From Erwinia sp. 198 (GTDB lineage Bacteria > Pseudomonadota > Gammaproteobacteria > Enterobacterales > Enterobacteriaceae): a DNA stretch of 64,000 nt. The notes under the pieces are model-generated. The model was not told the DNA's origin. It saw only the letters and a list, made by a program, of their open reading frames with translations, and made no database searches. The stretch is from assembly GCF_003937915.1 (NCBI RefSeq), contig NZ_RHUM01000001.1, forward strand, positions 62,001 through 126,000. Direction: 5' to 3'. Made by a program: the position numbers and the translations under genes. Positions 21,113-31,517 of this stretch are shown piece by piece (position 1 is the stretch's first letter; each line of letters begins with the position of its first letter).

Positions 21113-23029
21113 TTGAGTGACATGGCGAAAAACCTGATTCTCTGGCTAGTCATCGCAGTCGTGCTGATGTCGGTCTTCCAGAGCTTTGGGCCCAGCGAGT
21201 CAAATGGCCGTAGGGTTGATTACTCAACCTTCCTGTCGGAAGTGAACCAGGATCAGGTCCGCGAGGCACGTATTAACGGGCGTGAAATCAACGTTGTCAA
21301 AAAAGACAGCAATAAATACACCACCTACATCCCCGTCAACGATCCTAAGTTGCTCGATAACCTGTTGACCAAAAATGTCAAAGTGGTAGGCGAACCGCCT
21401 GAAGAGCCAAGCCTGCTGGCTTCCATCTTCATTTCATGGTTCCCGATGCTGCTATTGATCGGCGTGTGGATTTTCTTTATGCGTCAGATGCAGGGCGGCG
21501 GCGGCAAGGGCGCGATGTCCTTCGGCAAAAGCAAAGCCCGTATGCTGACGGAAGATCAGATCAAGACGACGTTTTCGGACGTTGCGGGCTGTGACGAAGC
21601 GAAAGAGGAAGTCGGCGAGCTGGTGGAATACCTGCGCGAGCCGAGCCGTTTCCAGAAGCTGGGCGGTAAAATTCCAAAAGGCGTGCTGATGGTCGGCCCT
21701 CCGGGTACCGGTAAGACCCTGCTGGCGAAAGCCATCGCGGGTGAAGCGAAAGTGCCTTTCTTTACTATCTCCGGTTCTGACTTTGTTGAAATGTTTGTCG
21801 GCGTGGGCGCATCCCGCGTACGCGATATGTTTGAACAAGCCAAGAAGGCGGCTCCGTGCATCATCTTTATCGATGAGATCGATGCGGTAGGTCGTCAGCG
21901 CGGCGCCGGTCTGGGCGGTGGTCACGACGAACGTGAGCAAACGCTGAACCAGATGCTGGTCGAGATGGACGGCTTTGAAGGCAACGAAGGCATTATCGTC
22001 ATCGCGGCAACTAACCGTCCGGACGTGCTTGACCCTGCGCTGCTGCGCCCGGGTCGTTTCGACCGTCAGGTTGTGGTCGGTCTGCCAGACGTGCGTGGCC
22101 GTGAGCAGATCCTGAAAGTGCACATGCGTCGCGTGCCGCTGGCTACCGACATTGATGCGCTGGTTATCGCACGTGGTACGCCGGGCTTCTCCGGTGCCGA
22201 TCTGGCGAACCTGGTGAACGAAGCCGCCCTGTTTGCCGCCCGTGGCAATAAGCGCGTGGTTTCAATGGTTGAGTTCGAGAAAGCGAAAGACAAAATCATG
22301 ATGGGTGCGGAACGTCGCTCCATGGTGATGACGGAAGCGCAGAAAGAATCTACCGCCTATCACGAAGCGGGCCATGCCATTATCGGCCGTCTGGTGCCAG
22401 AACACGATCCGGTACACAAAGTCACTATTATTCCACGTGGCCGTGCGCTGGGCGTGACCTTCTTCCTGCCGGAAGGCGATGCTATCAGCGCCAGCCGTCA
22501 GAAGCTGGAAAGCCAGATCTCCACGCTTTACGGCGGCCGCCTGGCGGAAGAGATCATCTACGGCGTGGAACATGTGTCTACCGGCGCGTCTAACGACATT
22601 AAAGTAGCGACCTCCATTGCACGTAACATGGTTACGCAATGGGGCTTCTCTGAGAAGCTGGGCCCGCTGCTTTATGCGGAAGAAGAGGGCGAAGTGTTCC
22701 TGGGACGTTCCGTCGCGAAAGCGAAGCATATGTCCGATGAAACGGCACGTATTATCGATCAGGAAGTGAAAGCGCTGATCGAAGGCAACTACCAGCGTGC
22801 CCGCCGTATCCTGAACGAGAATATGGACATTCTTCACGCGATGAAAGACGCGCTGATGAAGTATGAAACCATTGATGCGCCTCAGATCGACGACCTGATG
22901 GCTCGCCGCGAAGTGCGTCCGCCAGCCGGTTGGGAAGATCCGGGCAGCAACAGCTCTGATAACGGTACGCCTAAGGCGCCACGTCCGGTCGACGAACCGC
23001 GTACGCCAAACCCTGGTAACACCATGTAA
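21113..23029 (+). CDS. ftsH: ATP-dependent zinc metalloprotease FtsH
   Basis: Membrane AAA+ protease that degrades sigma-32, LpxC and misassembled membrane proteins. 638 aa if translation starts at the TTG at 21113, which lies 8 nt after GAGG; the ATG three codons later (MAKNLILWL) is 17 nt away and is the alternative. Two membrane helices (about 8-24 and 100-123) flank a periplasmic domain. Walker A GPPGTGKT, Walker [15 protein letters not shown] arginines and the zinc motif HEAGH are intact. It ends at [10 protein letters not shown], a few residues before the E. coli C-terminus. Confidence 0.98.
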   Translation: MSDMAKNLILWLVIAVVLMSVFQSFGPSESNGRRVDYSTFLSEVNQDQVREARINGREINVVKKDSNKYTTYIPVNDPKLLDNLLTKNVKVVGEPPEEPSLLASIFISWFPMLLLIGVWIFFMRQMQGGGGKGAMSFGKSKARMLTEDQIKTTFSDVAGCDEAKEEVGELVEYLREPSRFQKLGGKIPKGVLMVGPPGTGKTLLAKAIAGEAKVPFFTISGSDFVEMFVGVGASRVRDMFEQAKKAAPCIIFIDEIDAVGRQRGAGLGGGHDEREQTLNQMLVEMDGFEGNEGIIVIAATNRPDVLDPALLRPGRFDRQVVVGLPDVRGREQILKVHMRRVPLATDIDALVIARGTPGFSGADLANLVNEAALFAARGNKRVVSMVEFEKAKDKIMMGAERRSMVMTEAQKESTAYHEAGHAIIGRLVPEHDPVHKVTIIPRGRALGVTFFLPEGDAISASRQKLESQISTLYGGRLAEEIIYGVEHVSTGASNDIKVATSIARNMVTQWGFSEKLGPLLYAEEEGEVFLGRSVAKAKHMSDETARIIDQEVKALIEGNYQRARRILNENMDILHAMKDALMKYETIDAPQIDDLMARREVRPPAGWEDPGSNSSDNGTPKAPRPVDEPRTPNPGNTM

Positions 23030-23048
23030 GCGTGACCGAGCAACACCA

Positions 23049-23077
23049 AACCCCGGCGATGACCGGGGTTTTTTTTT
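23049..23077 (+). terminator. Terminator after ftsH
   Basis: AACCCCGG pairs with CCGGGGTT over a 6-nt loop and runs into nine T. It is only 20 bp after ftsH and upstream of the folP ribosome site, so folP-glmM need readthrough or their own promoter. Confidence 0.88.
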
Positions 23078-23113
23078 ATGATTACCTCACCAAAACGAAG
23101 GAGAACCGCCGCC

Positions 23114-23950
23114 ATGAAGCTTTACGCCCGAGATTCCGTGCTCGATATGACTCATCCTCACGTTATGGGCATTCTGAACGTGACGCCGGACTCTTTTTCG
23201 GACGGTGGCAAGCATAACGACTTAGTGCAGGCCCTGACGCACGCTAACGGCATGATTAACGCTGGCGCGACCATTATCGATATCGGCGGCGAATCTACGC
23301 GTCCGGGAGCGGATGAGGTCAGCGTTGAACAGGAGCTGGCGCGCGTTATTCCCGTTGTGGAAGCTATCTCGCAACGTTTTGAAGTATGGATCTCTGTTGA
23401 TACCTCCAGCCCGGAGGTTATCCGGGAAGCCGCCAGGGCTGGCGCGCATATTATTAACGATATTCGCTCCCTGCAGAAACCCGGCGCGCTGGAAGCGGCG
23501 GCAGAGACGGGTCTGCCGGTCTGCCTGATGCATATGCAGGGCGATCCTAAAACGATGCAGCAGTCTCCGCAGTATCATCATTTGTTGCAGGAAGTGGACG
23601 CCTTTTTCGTGGAGCAGATCGCTCGCTGTGAGGCGGCAGGCATCAAAAAAACGCAGCTGCTGCTCGACCCGGGATTCGGTTTCGGTAAGAATCTCTCCCA
23701 CAATTACCAACTGTTAGCGCACCTGGCCGATTTTCACCGCTTTGGGCTGCCGCTGCTGGTCGGTATGTCACGCAAAAGCATGATTGGGCAACTGTTAAGC
23801 GTCGGGCCGACGCAGCGTCTGACGGGCAGCCTGGCCTGCGCGGTTATTGCCGCTATGCAGGGCGCACATATTTTGCGCGTCCACGATGTTAAAGAAACCG
23901 TTGAGGCGATGCGCGTCGTCGAGGCGACACTGTCAGCGAAGGAAAAGTAG
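23114..23950 (+). CDS. folP: Dihydropteroate synthase FolP
   Basis: Condenses 6-hydroxymethyl-7,8-dihydropterin pyrophosphate with p-aminobenzoate in folate synthesis; target of sulfonamides. The start [12 protein letters not shown] at 23114 follows AAGGAG; an in-frame start 36 bp upstream lies next to the terminator and is rejected. 278 aa. The pterin and pABA loops [15 protein letters not shown] and GGESTRPGA are standard, with DPGFGFGK and SRKSMIG in the substrate site. One base separates the stop from the glmM ATG. Confidence 0.97.
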   Translation: MKLYARDSVLDMTHPHVMGILNVTPDSFSDGGKHNDLVQALTHANGMINAGATIIDIGGESTRPGADEVSVEQELARVIPVVEAISQRFEVWISVDTSSPEVIREAARAGAHIINDIRSLQKPGALEAAAETGLPVCLMHMQGDPKTMQQSPQYHHLLQEVDAFFVEQIARCEAAGIKKTQLLLDPGFGFGKNLSHNYQLLAHLADFHRFGLPLLVGMSRKSMIGQLLSVGPTQRLTGSLACAVIAAMQGAHILRVHDVKETVEAMRVVEATLSAKEK

Positions 23951-23951
23951 C

Positions 23952-25286
23952 ATGAGTAACCGTAAATATTTTGGTACAGATGGCATTCGTGGCAAGGTCG
24001 GCGAAACGCCGATTACCCCAGATTTCGTTCTGAAGCTGGGCTGGGCGGCAGGCAAAGTGCTGGCGCGCAACGGCTCAAAAAAGATTATTATTGGTAAAGA
24101 CACGCGTATTTCCGGCTACATGCTGGAATCCGCGCTGGAAGCAGGCCTGGCGGCGGCAGGTTTGTCAGCCGCTTTTACCGGCCCAATGCCGACGCCCGCT
24201 ATCGCCTATTTGACCCGCACTTTCCGCGCGGAAGCGGGTATTGTGATTTCCGCGTCGCATAATCCTTTCGACGACAACGGTATCAAATTCTTTTCGATTG
24301 ACGGCACCAAGCTGCCGGATGAGGTCGAAGAAGCGATTGAAGCGGAAATGGAAAAGCCCATTACCTGCGTTGACTCTGCCGAGCTGGGACGCGCCAGCCG
24401 TATTGTGGATGCCGCAGGCCGCTATATCGAATTCTGTAAAGGCACCTTCCCCAGCGAGCTGAGCCTGAACGGCCTGAAAATCGTGGTGGACTGCGCCAAC
24501 GGCGCCACCTATCACATTGCGCCAAACGTGCTGCGCGAGCTGGGGGCGGAAGTTATTACCCTTGGCGTCAAGCCGGACGGAATGAACATCAACAAGGAAT
24601 GCGGCGCAACCGATCTTCGCCAGCTGCAGGCCCGCGTACTGGCCGAAAAAGCCGATATCGGTCTGGCCTATGACGGCGATGGCGACCGTATCATGATGGT
24701 CGATCACCTGGGCGAAAAGGTCGACGGCGATCAGATCCTCTATATCGTGGCTCGCGAAGGCCTGCGCCAGGGTCAGCTGCGCGGCGGCGTGGTAGGCACG
24801 CTGATGAGCAATATGGGGCTTGAGCTGGCGCTGAAACAGCTGGGCATTCCTTTCGCCAGGGCGAAAGTGGGCGACCGCTACGTGCTGGAGAAGCTGCAGG
24901 AGAAAGGCTGGCGGCTGGGCGCGGAAAACTCCGGTCACGTTATCCTGCTGGACAAAACCACTACCGGCGACGGCATTGTGGCAGGTTTGCAGGTACTCAC
25001 TGCCATGGTACGCAACCATATGAGCCTGCACGACCTGTGCAGCGGCATGAAGCTGCTGCCGCAGATCCTGGTGAACGTGCGCTTTAGCGGCGCAGCCGAT
25101 CCGCTGGAAGAGGCGCAGGTGAAAGCGGTGACGGCGGAAGCGGAAAAAGAACTGAAAGGGCGGGGCCGCGTCCTGCTGCGTAAATCGGGCACCGAGCCGC
25201 TGATCCGCGTGATGGTGGAAGGCGAAGACGAAGCGCAGGTCACGTCGCTGGCACACCGCATTGCCGATGCGGTCAAGGCTGTCTGA
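23952..25286 (+). CDS. glmM: Phosphoglucosamine mutase GlmM
   Basis: Interconverts glucosamine 6-phosphate and glucosamine 1-phosphate on the way to UDP-GlcNAc, which feeds MurA and LPS synthesis. 444 aa from [18 protein letters not shown]. The phosphoserine is S102 in [12 protein letters not shown]. The metal loop is DGDGDRIMM, and the phosphate-binding site [12 protein letters not shown] is near the C-terminus. Longer in-frame starts inside folP are rejected because the family begins at this methionine. Confidence 0.98.
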   Translation: MSNRKYFGTDGIRGKVGETPITPDFVLKLGWAAGKVLARNGSKKIIIGKDTRISGYMLESALEAGLAAAGLSAAFTGPMPTPAIAYLTRTFRAEAGIVISASHNPFDDNGIKFFSIDGTKLPDEVEEAIEAEMEKPITCVDSAELGRASRIVDAAGRYIEFCKGTFPSELSLNGLKIVVDCANGATYHIAPNVLRELGAEVITLGVKPDGMNINKECGATDLRQLQARVLAEKADIGLAYDGDGDRIMMVDHLGEKVDGDQILYIVAREGLRQGQLRGGVVGTLMSNMGLELALKQLGIPFARAKVGDRYVLEKLQEKGWRLGAENSGHVILLDKTTTGDGIVAGLQVLTAMVRNHMSLHDLCSGMKLLPQILVNVRFSGAADPLEEAQVKAVTAEAEKELKGRGRVLLRKSGTEPLIRVMVEGEDEAQVTSLAHRIADAVKAV

Positions 25287-25328
25287 GGCGATAAATAACC
25301 GGGCCGGGCACGACAGGCCGCCCGGCTG

Positions 25329-25364
25329 AAAGCGCCGTAGCCGTGTGATAGTTGGCGCTTTTTT
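25329..25364 (+). terminator. Terminator after glmM
   Basis: AAAGCGCC pairs with GGCGCTTT across a 17-nt loop and is followed by TTT. It lies 42 bp after the glmM stop and upstream of the secG promoter. Confidence 0.65.
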
Positions 25365-25425
25365 CAGCTTTACCGCCGCTTTTGTCGCTTTTTTCTGCAA
25401 TTGACGTAGCCGCGCTAAATTGCCC

Positions 25426-25454
25426 TTGCGCAATCAGGCCGCTTTGGTTAGTAT
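25426..25454 (+). promoter_or_regulatory. Predicted sigma-70 promoter of secG-leuU
   Basis: TTGCGC (25426-25431), 17 bp, TAGTAT (25449-25454), placed 92 bp before the secG start. The same transcript probably also yields the downstream tRNA-Leu. Confidence 0.55.
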
Positions 25455-25546
25455 TCACACCCGCTTCTGATGGGTAGCGACAACGCTATCTGCTCACTGG
25501 TTTTGAAGCTTAAATGCGCAATAACGCGCAAGGAAACAGGTTGATT

Positions 25547-25876
25547 ATGTACGAAGCTCTTTTGGTAGTTTTCCTTATTGTGGCAATCGGCCTTGTGGCT
25601 CTGATCATGCTGCAGCAAGGTAAAGGCGCTGATATGGGTGCATCGTTCGGTGCAGGTTCTTCAGCAACGCTGTTTGGCTCTAACGGTTCTGGCAACTTTA
25701 TGACCCGTATGACCGCAGTGCTGGCGACGCTGTTCTTTGTAATCAGTCTGATCCTGGGCAACCTGAACAGCAACAAAACGCAGAAAGGAAGCGAGTGGGA
25801 AAATCTGTCTCAGCCTGCACAGCAGCAGAGCCAGCCAGCGAAACCGGCCGCGCCGGGTAGCGATATCCCACAGTAA
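25547..25876 (+). CDS. secG: Protein translocase subunit SecG
   Basis: Auxiliary membrane subunit of SecYEG that inverts or tilts to assist SecA-driven export. 109 aa from MYEALLVVFLIVAIGLV at the ATG 25547, after AGGAAACAGG. Two transmembrane helices (about residues 2-22 and 55-73) flank the conserved cytosolic segment LQQGKGADMGASFGAGSSATLFGS. The tail is Gln/Pro/Ala-rich. Followed after 48 bp by tRNA-Leu, as in E. coli. Confidence 0.97.
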   Translation: MYEALLVVFLIVAIGLVALIMLQQGKGADMGASFGAGSSATLFGSNGSGNFMTRMTAVLATLFFVISLILGNLNSNKTQKGSEWENLSQPAQQQSQPAKPAAPGSDIPQ

Positions 25877-25924
25877 GCCGTAAATTTCGACGCGACAGAA
25901 AAGAAAAAGTCGCAACCTTTTAGT

Positions 25925-26011
25925 GCCGTGGTGGTGGAATTGGTAGACACGCTACCTTGAGGTGGTAGTGCCCGCATGGGCTTACGGGTTCAAGTCCCGT
26001 CCTCGGTACCA
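25925..26011 (+). tRNA. leuU: tRNA-Leu (anticodon GAG)
   Basis: An 87-nt class II tRNA with encoded CCA. The anticodon loop is CTTGAGG, reading CUC/CUU codons. The long variable arm is TGCCCGCATGGGCTTA and the T arm is ACGGG-TTCAAGT-CCCGT. Same position after secG as E. coli leuU. The acceptor stem pairs GCCGTGG with CCTCGGT, which leaves a U5-U68 mismatch where the E. coli gene has A5-U68 (see findings). Confidence 0.96.
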
Positions 26012-26025
26012 AATCTCAGTTTTGC

Positions 26026-26054
26026 TTGCATTTTATGCAAGATCGGCGTAGTAT
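26026..26054 (+). promoter_or_regulatory. Predicted sigma-70 promoter of tRNA-fMet and the rimP-nusA-infB operon
   Basis: TTGCAT (26026-26031), 17 bp, TAGTAT (26049-26054), ending 16 bp before the tRNA. In E. coli the corresponding metY promoter drives the whole rimP-nusA-infB operon. Confidence 0.65.
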
Positions 26055-26070
26055 TTGCCACGTTTTCGGA

Positions 26071-26147
<77 letters not shown>

Positions 26148-26274
26148 CTTTCCCTTAGAGTTCTTTTTCAAATATACTGTATGCATTGCACGGCGCTAAC
26201 AGCGAATTTTGAAAAAAATTCTATGGATTGTGCCGAACCGCCATTTATGGCGTACAGGGTCCAGTCGCATAAAG

Positions 26275-26296
26275 CCCCGATTTATCGGGGTTTTTT
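26275..26296 (+). terminator. First leader terminator upstream of rimP
   Basis: CCCCGA-TTTA-TCGGGG is followed by TTTTTT. It sits 128 bp after the tRNA and 60 bp before rimP, so it probably acts as a partial terminator that releases the tRNA while the operon relies on antitermination or readthrough. Confidence 0.85.
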
Positions 26297-26317
26297 GTTA
26301 TCAGGAAACAGCATACT

Positions 26318-26338
26318 GGGCTATTAAGCCCTTTTTTT
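26318..26338 (+). terminator. Second leader terminator upstream of rimP
   Basis: GGGCT-ATTA-AGCCC is followed by TTTTTTT, ending 17 bp before the rimP start. It is the second of two tandem terminators inside one operon leader. Confidence 0.82.
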
Positions 26339-26355
26339 ATGTCTTGGGGGTGGGA

Positions 26356-26808
26356 TTGTCCACATTAGAGCAAAAATTAACAGAGCTGATTACAGCACCG
26401 GTAGAAGCACTGGGCTACGAGCTGGTTGGCATTGAGTTCGTTCGCGGTCGCACATCTACGCTGCGCATCTATATTGATAGTGAAGATGGCATCAATGTTG
26501 ATGATTGTGCTGATGTCAGCCACCAGGTCAGCGCGGTGTTTGATGTTGAAGATCCCATCACCGTGGCTTATAACCTTGAAGTCTCCTCGCCAGGCCTTGA
26601 GCGCCCACTCTTTACCGCAGAGCACTACGCGCGATTCACCGGCGAAGAAGTAAGCCTGGTGCTGCGTATGGCCGTACAGAACCGCCGCAAGTGGCAGGGG
26701 ATCATTAAATCCGTAGATGGTGAAATGGTAACCGTTGCCGTTGAGGGTAACGACGAAGTGTTCGCGCTGAGTAACATCCAGAAGGCGAACCTGGTTCCCC
26801 ACTTTTAA
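26356..26808 (+). CDS. rimP: Ribosome maturation factor RimP
   Basis: 30S assembly factor that helps S12 incorporation. The TTG at 26356 (read as M, then [21 protein letters not shown]) follows a G-rich ribosome site, GGGGGTGGG, and gives 150 aa as in E. coli. In-frame starts 147 bp upstream would run through two terminators and are rejected. Conserved [21 protein letters not shown] and [12 protein letters not shown] segments are present. Head of rimP-nusA-infB-rbfA-truB. Confidence 0.96.
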   Translation: MSTLEQKLTELITAPVEALGYELVGIEFVRGRTSTLRIYIDSEDGINVDDCADVSHQVSAVFDVEDPITVAYNLEVSSPGLERPLFTAEHYARFTGEEVSLVLRMAVQNRRKWQGIIKSVDGEMVTVAVEGNDEVFALSNIQKANLVPHF

Positions 26809-26832
26809 AAGTCCGGATTGAGGCATACCAGG

Positions 26833-28338
26833 ATGAACAAAGAAATCTTAGCTGTAGTCGAGGCAGTATCGAACGAGAAATCCCTCCCGCGCGAGAAGAT
26901 TTTCGAAGCGCTGGAGAGCGCGCTGTCCACGGCTACCAAGAAAAAGTACGAGCAGGAAATCGACGTCCGCGTCAGCATCGATCGCAAAAGCGGCGATTTT
27001 GACACGTTTCGCCGCTGGGTTATTGTTGACGAAGTCACTATGCCAACGCGTGAAATCACCCTGGATGCCGCGCGATTCGAAGACGAATCGCTGAATCTGG
27101 GCGATTATGTTGAAGATCAGATCGAATCTGTCACCTTTGACCGTATCACCACGCAGACGGCAAAACAGGTTATCGTGCAGAAAGTGCGCGAAGCAGAACG
27201 CGCGATGGTCGTTGACCAGTTCCGCGAGCAGGAAGGTGAGATCATCACCGGCGTCGTGAAGAAAGTGAACCGCGACAATATCTCTCTCGAAGTGCGCCCA
27301 ACCGATGGTTCTAATACCAATGCGGAAGCGGTAATCATTCGTGAAGATATGCTGCCGCGTGAAAACTTCCGTCCGGGCGACCGCATCCGCGGCGTACTCT
27401 ATGCAGTACGGCCGGAAGCGCGTGGCGCGCAGCTGTTCGTTACCCGCTCTAAACCGGAAATGCTGATTGAACTGTTCCGCATTGAAGTACCGGAAATTGC
27501 TGAAGAAGTGATTGAGATTAAAGCTGCCGCGCGCGATCCTGGCTCCCGTGCCAAGATCGCCGTAAAAACCAACGACAAGCGTATCGACCCGGTCGGCGCC
27601 TGCGTGGGTATGCGCGGTGCGCGAGTTCAGGCGGTGTCCAGCGAGCTGGGTGGCGAACGTATTGATATCGTGCTGTGGGATGATAATCCTGCGCAGTTCG
27701 TGATCAACGCGATGGCCCCGGCGGACGTCGCCTCTATCGTGGTGGATGAAGATAATCACACCATGGATATCGCCGTAGAAGCCGGAAATCTGGCTCAGGC
27801 GATTGGCCGTAACGGCCAAAACGTGCGTCTGGCTTCGCAGCTGAGTGGCTGGGAGCTGAACGTGATGACGGTCGACGATCTGCAGGCCAAGCACCAGGCT
27901 GAAGCCCACGCTGCCATCGACGTCTTTACCAAACATCTCGATATTGATGAAGATTTCGCAACCGTACTGGTTGAAGAAGGCTTCTCTTCTCTGGAAGAAC
28001 TGGCATACGTGCCTATCAACGAGCTGTTGGAAATCGACGGTCTGGATGAAGAGACAGTAGAAGCGCTGCGCGATCGTGCGAAAAATGCGTTAACCACCCT
28101 TGCTCTGGAAAAAGCCGAGAGTCTGGGCGACAAACAGCCGGCAGAAGATCTGCTGAACCTGGAAGGTCTTGACCGTGAGCTGGCATTTAAGCTGGCAGCG
28201 ATTGGCGTTTGCACGCTGGAAGATCTTGCCGAGCAGGGTGTTGACGATCTGACAGATATTGATGGCCTGAATGACGAAAGGGCCGGCGAGCTGATTATGG
28301 CTGCACGAAATATCTGCTGGTTCGGCGACGACGCGTAA
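26833..28338 (+). CDS. nusA: Transcription termination/antitermination factor NusA
   Basis: RNA polymerase-binding factor controlling pausing, termination, antitermination and rRNA folding. 501 aa from [16 protein letters not shown] at 26833 (a start 15 bp upstream is rejected). Domains in order: N-terminal RNAP-binding domain, S1 (about 135-200), KH1 and KH2 ([27 protein letters not shown]), then acidic repeats AR1 and AR2 (two helix-hairpin-helix copies, the second ending NICWFGDDA). The S1 domain has a loop, [15 protein letters not shown], six residues longer than in E. coli K-12. Confidence 0.98.
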   Translation: MNKEILAVVEAVSNEKSLPREKIFEALESALSTATKKKYEQEIDVRVSIDRKSGDFDTFRRWVIVDEVTMPTREITLDAARFEDESLNLGDYVEDQIESVTFDRITTQTAKQVIVQKVREAERAMVVDQFREQEGEIITGVVKKVNRDNISLEVRPTDGSNTNAEAVIIREDMLPRENFRPGDRIRGVLYAVRPEARGAQLFVTRSKPEMLIELFRIEVPEIAEEVIEIKAAARDPGSRAKIAVKTNDKRIDPVGACVGMRGARVQAVSSELGGERIDIVLWDDNPAQFVINAMAPADVASIVVDEDNHTMDIAVEAGNLAQAIGRNGQNVRLASQLSGWELNVMTVDDLQAKHQAEAHAAIDVFTKHLDIDEDFATVLVEEGFSSLEELAYVPINELLEIDGLDEETVEALRDRAKNALTTLALEKAESLGDKQPAEDLLNLEGLDRELAFKLAAIGVCTLEDLAEQGVDDLTDIDGLNDERAGELIMAARNICWFGDDA

Positions 28339-28362
28339 TAAACTGTAGCAGGAAGGAACAGC

Positions 28363-31050
28363 ATGACAGATGTAACTGTAAAATCGCTGGCGGCAGAGAT
28401 TCAGACACCGGTAGAACGCCTGGTACAGCAATTTGCTGATGCAGGGATCCGCAAGTCTGAAACCGACTCTGTGACCCAGCAGGAAAAAGAGACGCTCCTG
28501 ACGCACCTGAATCGCGACAACAATGGCGGTTCTGGTAAACTGACCTTACAGCGCAAAACGCGCAGCACCTTGAATATTCCGGGCACCGGCGGTAAAAGTA
28601 AATCGGTGCAAATCGAAGTCCGCAAAAAACGCACCTATGTAAAAGGCGATCCTGCAGAAGCCGCTCAGGCAGAAGCAGAAGAGCAGGCACAGCGCGAAGC
28701 GGAAGAAATGGCTCGTCGCGAGGCTGAAGAAAAAGCCCAGCGCGAAGCTCAAGAAAAAGCGCAGCGTGAAGCCGAGGAGCAGGCTAAACGTGAGGCGGCA
28801 GAGAAAGCCAGGCGTGAAGCAGCGGAAAAAGACAAAGTGAGCAACCAACAAACCGACGATATGACCCGCAATCAACAGTCTGATAAAGCCCGTCGTGAAG
28901 CGGAAGCCGCTGAACTGAAGCGTAAAGCTGAAGAAGAAGCGCGTCGCAAGATCGAAGAAGAAGCGAAGCGCGTAGCGGAAGAGGCCCGTAAAATGGCGGA
29001 AGAAAAAGGTTCAGAATGGGCGGAAGCGGAGAAAGAAGTGGAAGACACTTCTGACTATCACGTGACCACCTCTACCCACGCCCGTGCGGCAGAAGACGAG
29101 AACGATGCGCAGGTTGAAGGCGATCGCCGCACCCGCGCTGCTCGTCCGGCTAAAGCCCCACAGCGTAAGAAAGGCAACAAGCATTCCGAAGCGAAAACCG
29201 ACCGTGAAGAAGCGCGTGCGCAATTCCGCGGCGGTAAAGGCGGCAAGCGTAAGAGCACGCTGCAGCAGGGCTTCAACAAGCCGGCTCAGGCTGTTAACCG
29301 TGACGTGGTTATCGGTGAAACCATCACCGTAGCGGAACTGGCTAACAAAATGGCGGTGAAAGGTTCCCAGGTCATCAAAGCGATGATGAAAATGGGCGCT
29401 ATGGCCACCATCAACCAGGTTATCGATCAGGAAACTGCCCAGATGGTCGCGGAAGAGATGGGTCACAAAGTGACGCTGCGCCGCGAGAACGAGCTGGAAG
29501 AAGCGGTAATGAGCGATCGTGATACCGATGCGGCTATGGAATCCCGTGCGCCGGTCGTAACCATCATGGGCCACGTTGACCACGGTAAAACCTCACTGCT
29601 GGACTACATTCGCTCCACTAAAGTCGCCTCTGGCGAAGCGGGCGGCATTACCCAGCACATCGGTGCTTACCACGTCGAAACCGACAACGGTATGGTGACC
29701 TTCCTGGACACCCCCGGACACGCCGCGTTTACCGCAATGCGTGCTCGTGGTGCTCAGGCAACGGATATCGTTATCCTGGTGGTTGCAGCCGATGACGGCG
29801 TGATGCCACAGACCATCGAAGCTATCCAGCACGCCAAAGCGGCGAAAGTGCCGGTTGTGGTTGCGGTGAACAAGTGCGATAAGCCAGAAGCCGATCCGGA
29901 TCGCGTTAAAAACGAACTGACTCAGTACGGTATTATTCCGGAAGAGTGGGGCGGCGAGAACATGTTCGTTAACGTTTCCGCGAAAGCCGGAACCGGTATC
30001 GACGACCTGCTGAACGCTATCCTGCTGCAGGCTGAAGTTCTGGAGCTGACCGCTGTTCGTCAGGGTATGGCCAGCGGCGTCGTGATCGAATCCTTCCTGG
30101 ATAAAGGCCGTGGCCCTGTTGCTACCGTGCTGGTACGTGAAGGTACACTGAACAAAGGCGATATCGTGCTGTGCGGCTTCGAGTATGGCCGTGTGCGTGC
30201 GATGCGTGACGAGCTGGGCCGCGAAGTGCTGACTGCGGGTCCTTCGATCCCGGTCGAAATCCTGGGCCTGTCAGGCGTGCCTGCTGCCGGTGATGAGGCG
30301 ACCGTGGTGCGTGACGAGAAGAAAGCGCGTGAAGTGGCGCTCTATCGTCAGGGCAAATTCCGTGAAGTTAAGCTGGCGCGTCAGCAGAAATCCAAGCTGG
30401 AGAACATGTTTGCTAACATGACCGAAGGCGAAGTTTCCGAGCTGAACATCGTGCTGAAAGCGGACGTACAGGGTTCTGTCGAAGCTATCGCCGACTCGCT
30501 GATGAAGCTTTCTACTGACGAAGTGAAAGTGAAAATCGTCGGCTCCGGCGTAGGCGGCATCACCGAGACCGACGCCACGCTGGCTGCGGCTTCCAACGCC
30601 ATTCTGGTAGGCTTTAACGTTCGTGCCGACGCGTCCGCGCGCCGCGTGATCGATGCAGAAAGCCTGGATCTGCGTTACTACTCCGTCATCTATAACCTGA
30701 TTGACGAAGTGAAGCAGGCGATGAGCGGTATGCTGGCGCCGGAATACAAGCACCAGATCACCGGCCTGGCCGAAGTGCGTGACGTGTTCAAATCACCTAA
30801 GTTTGGCGCGGTTGCCGGCTGTATGGTGACGGAAGGCAACATCAAGCGTCACAACCCAATCCGCGTGCTGCGCGACAACGTAGTTATCTATGAAGGCGAG
30901 CTGGAATCCCTGCGCCGCTTCAAGGATGACGTTAACGAAGTCCGTAACGGTATGGAATGTGGTATCGGCGTGAAGAACTACAACGATGTGCGCGTTGGCG
31001 ATATGATCGAAGTCTTCGAGATCATCGAAATCCAGCGTACCATCGCTTAA
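28363..31050 (+). CDS. infB: Translation initiation factor IF-2
   Basis: GTPase that brings fMet-tRNA to the 30S subunit and promotes subunit joining. 895 aa, near the E. coli 890. An N-terminal IF2_N domain ([20 protein letters not shown]) precedes a long, highly charged helical region (about residues 90-230) of QREAEE/RREAAEK-type repeats. A second IF2_N copy lies near residue 320. The G domain has GHVDHGKT at about 403-410, DTPGHAAF and NKCDKP. Domains II-IV end [15 protein letters not shown]. Internal starts giving shorter isoforms are known in E. coli; I did not assign them here. Confidence 0.98.
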   Translation: MTDVTVKSLAAEIQTPVERLVQQFADAGIRKSETDSVTQQEKETLLTHLNRDNNGGSGKLTLQRKTRSTLNIPGTGGKSKSVQIEVRKKRTYVKGDPAEAAQAEAEEQAQREAEEMARREAEEKAQREAQEKAQREAEEQAKREAAEKARREAAEKDKVSNQQTDDMTRNQQSDKARREAEAAELKRKAEEEARRKIEEEAKRVAEEARKMAEEKGSEWAEAEKEVEDTSDYHVTTSTHARAAEDENDAQVEGDRRTRAARPAKAPQRKKGNKHSEAKTDREEARAQFRGGKGGKRKSTLQQGFNKPAQAVNRDVVIGETITVAELANKMAVKGSQVIKAMMKMGAMATINQVIDQETAQMVAEEMGHKVTLRRENELEEAVMSDRDTDAAMESRAPVVTIMGHVDHGKTSLLDYIRSTKVASGEAGGITQHIGAYHVETDNGMVTFLDTPGHAAFTAMRARGAQATDIVILVVAADDGVMPQTIEAIQHAKAAKVPVVVAVNKCDKPEADPDRVKNELTQYGIIPEEWGGENMFVNVSAKAGTGIDDLLNAILLQAEVLELTAVRQGMASGVVIESFLDKGRGPVATVLVREGTLNKGDIVLCGFEYGRVRAMRDELGREVLTAGPSIPVEILGLSGVPAAGDEATVVRDEKKAREVALYRQGKFREVKLARQQKSKLENMFANMTEGEVSELNIVLKADVQGSVEAIADSLMKLSTDEVKVKIVGSGVGGITETDATLAAASNAILVGFNVRADASARRVIDAESLDLRYYSVIYNLIDEVKQAMSGMLAPEYKHQITGLAEVRDVFKSPKFGAVAGCMVTEGNIKRHNPIRVLRDNVVIYEGELESLRRFKDDVNEVRNGMECGIGVKNYNDVRVGDMIEVFEIIEIQRTIA

Positions 31051-31071
31051 TGGTTGCCTGACCAACCTGTT

Positions 31072-31093
31072 CGGGAGGCCTTTGCGCCTCCCG
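31072..31093 (+). terminator. Hairpin between infB and rbfA
   Basis: CGGGAGGC-CTTTGC-GCCTCCCG forms an 8-bp stem, but the downstream bases are TATTTATTT rather than a pure T run. It may be a partial terminator or a processing and stability element inside the operon. Confidence 0.55.
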
Positions 31094-31115
31094 TATTTAT
31101 TTGGAGAGAATAATT

Positions 31116-31517
31116 ATGGCGAAAGAATTCGGTCGCCCGCAGCGCGTCTCCCAGGAACTGCAGAAAGAGATCGCGATTATTTTACAGCGTGAGATCAAAG
31201 ATCCGCGTCTGGGCATGATGGTCACGGTCTCCGGCGTGGAAGTATCCCGCGACCTGGCCTATGCAAAAGTGTTCGTTACCTTTTTAAACGATAAAGACGA
31301 AGACGCTATCAAAGGCGGCCTGCGCGCGCTGGGCGACGCTTCCGGCTATATCCGCTCCCTGCTGGGCAAAGCGATGCGCCTGCGTATCGTGCCTGAACTG
31401 ACCTTCTTCTACGACAACTCGCTGGTTGAAGGGATGCGCATGTCTAACCTTGTCACTAACGTGGTTCGCAACGACGCCGAGCGTCGTGGCCCTGCGGAAG
31501 ACGACAAGGAGGAGTAA
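31116..31517 (+). CDS. rbfA: 30S ribosome-binding factor RbfA
   Basis: KH-fold 30S assembly and cold-shock factor acting on the 5' region of 16S rRNA. 133 aa from [19 protein letters not shown] at 31116, after GGAGAG; an in-frame start 15 bp upstream is rejected. Motifs [29 protein letters not shown] and [18 protein letters not shown] are standard. The TAA stop overlaps the truB ATG by one base. Confidence 0.97.
   Translation: MAKEFGRPQRVSQELQKEIAIILQREIKDPRLGMMVTVSGVEVSRDLAYAKVFVTFLNDKDEDAIKGGLRALGDASGYIRSLLGKAMRLRIVPELTFFYDNSLVEGMRMSNLVTNVVRNDAERRGPAEDDKEE

Noticed and set aside
26209-26355. 49-codon N-terminal extension of RimP.
   Set aside because: It would be translated through two rho-independent terminators; the TTG at 26356 with a G-rich ribosome site gives the standard 150-aa protein.
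28680-29020. Charged tandem-like repeats in infB suspected to be an expansion.
   Set aside because: Glu/Arg/Ala repeats are normal for the enterobacterial IF-2 N-terminal region, and the total length is only five residues above E. coli.
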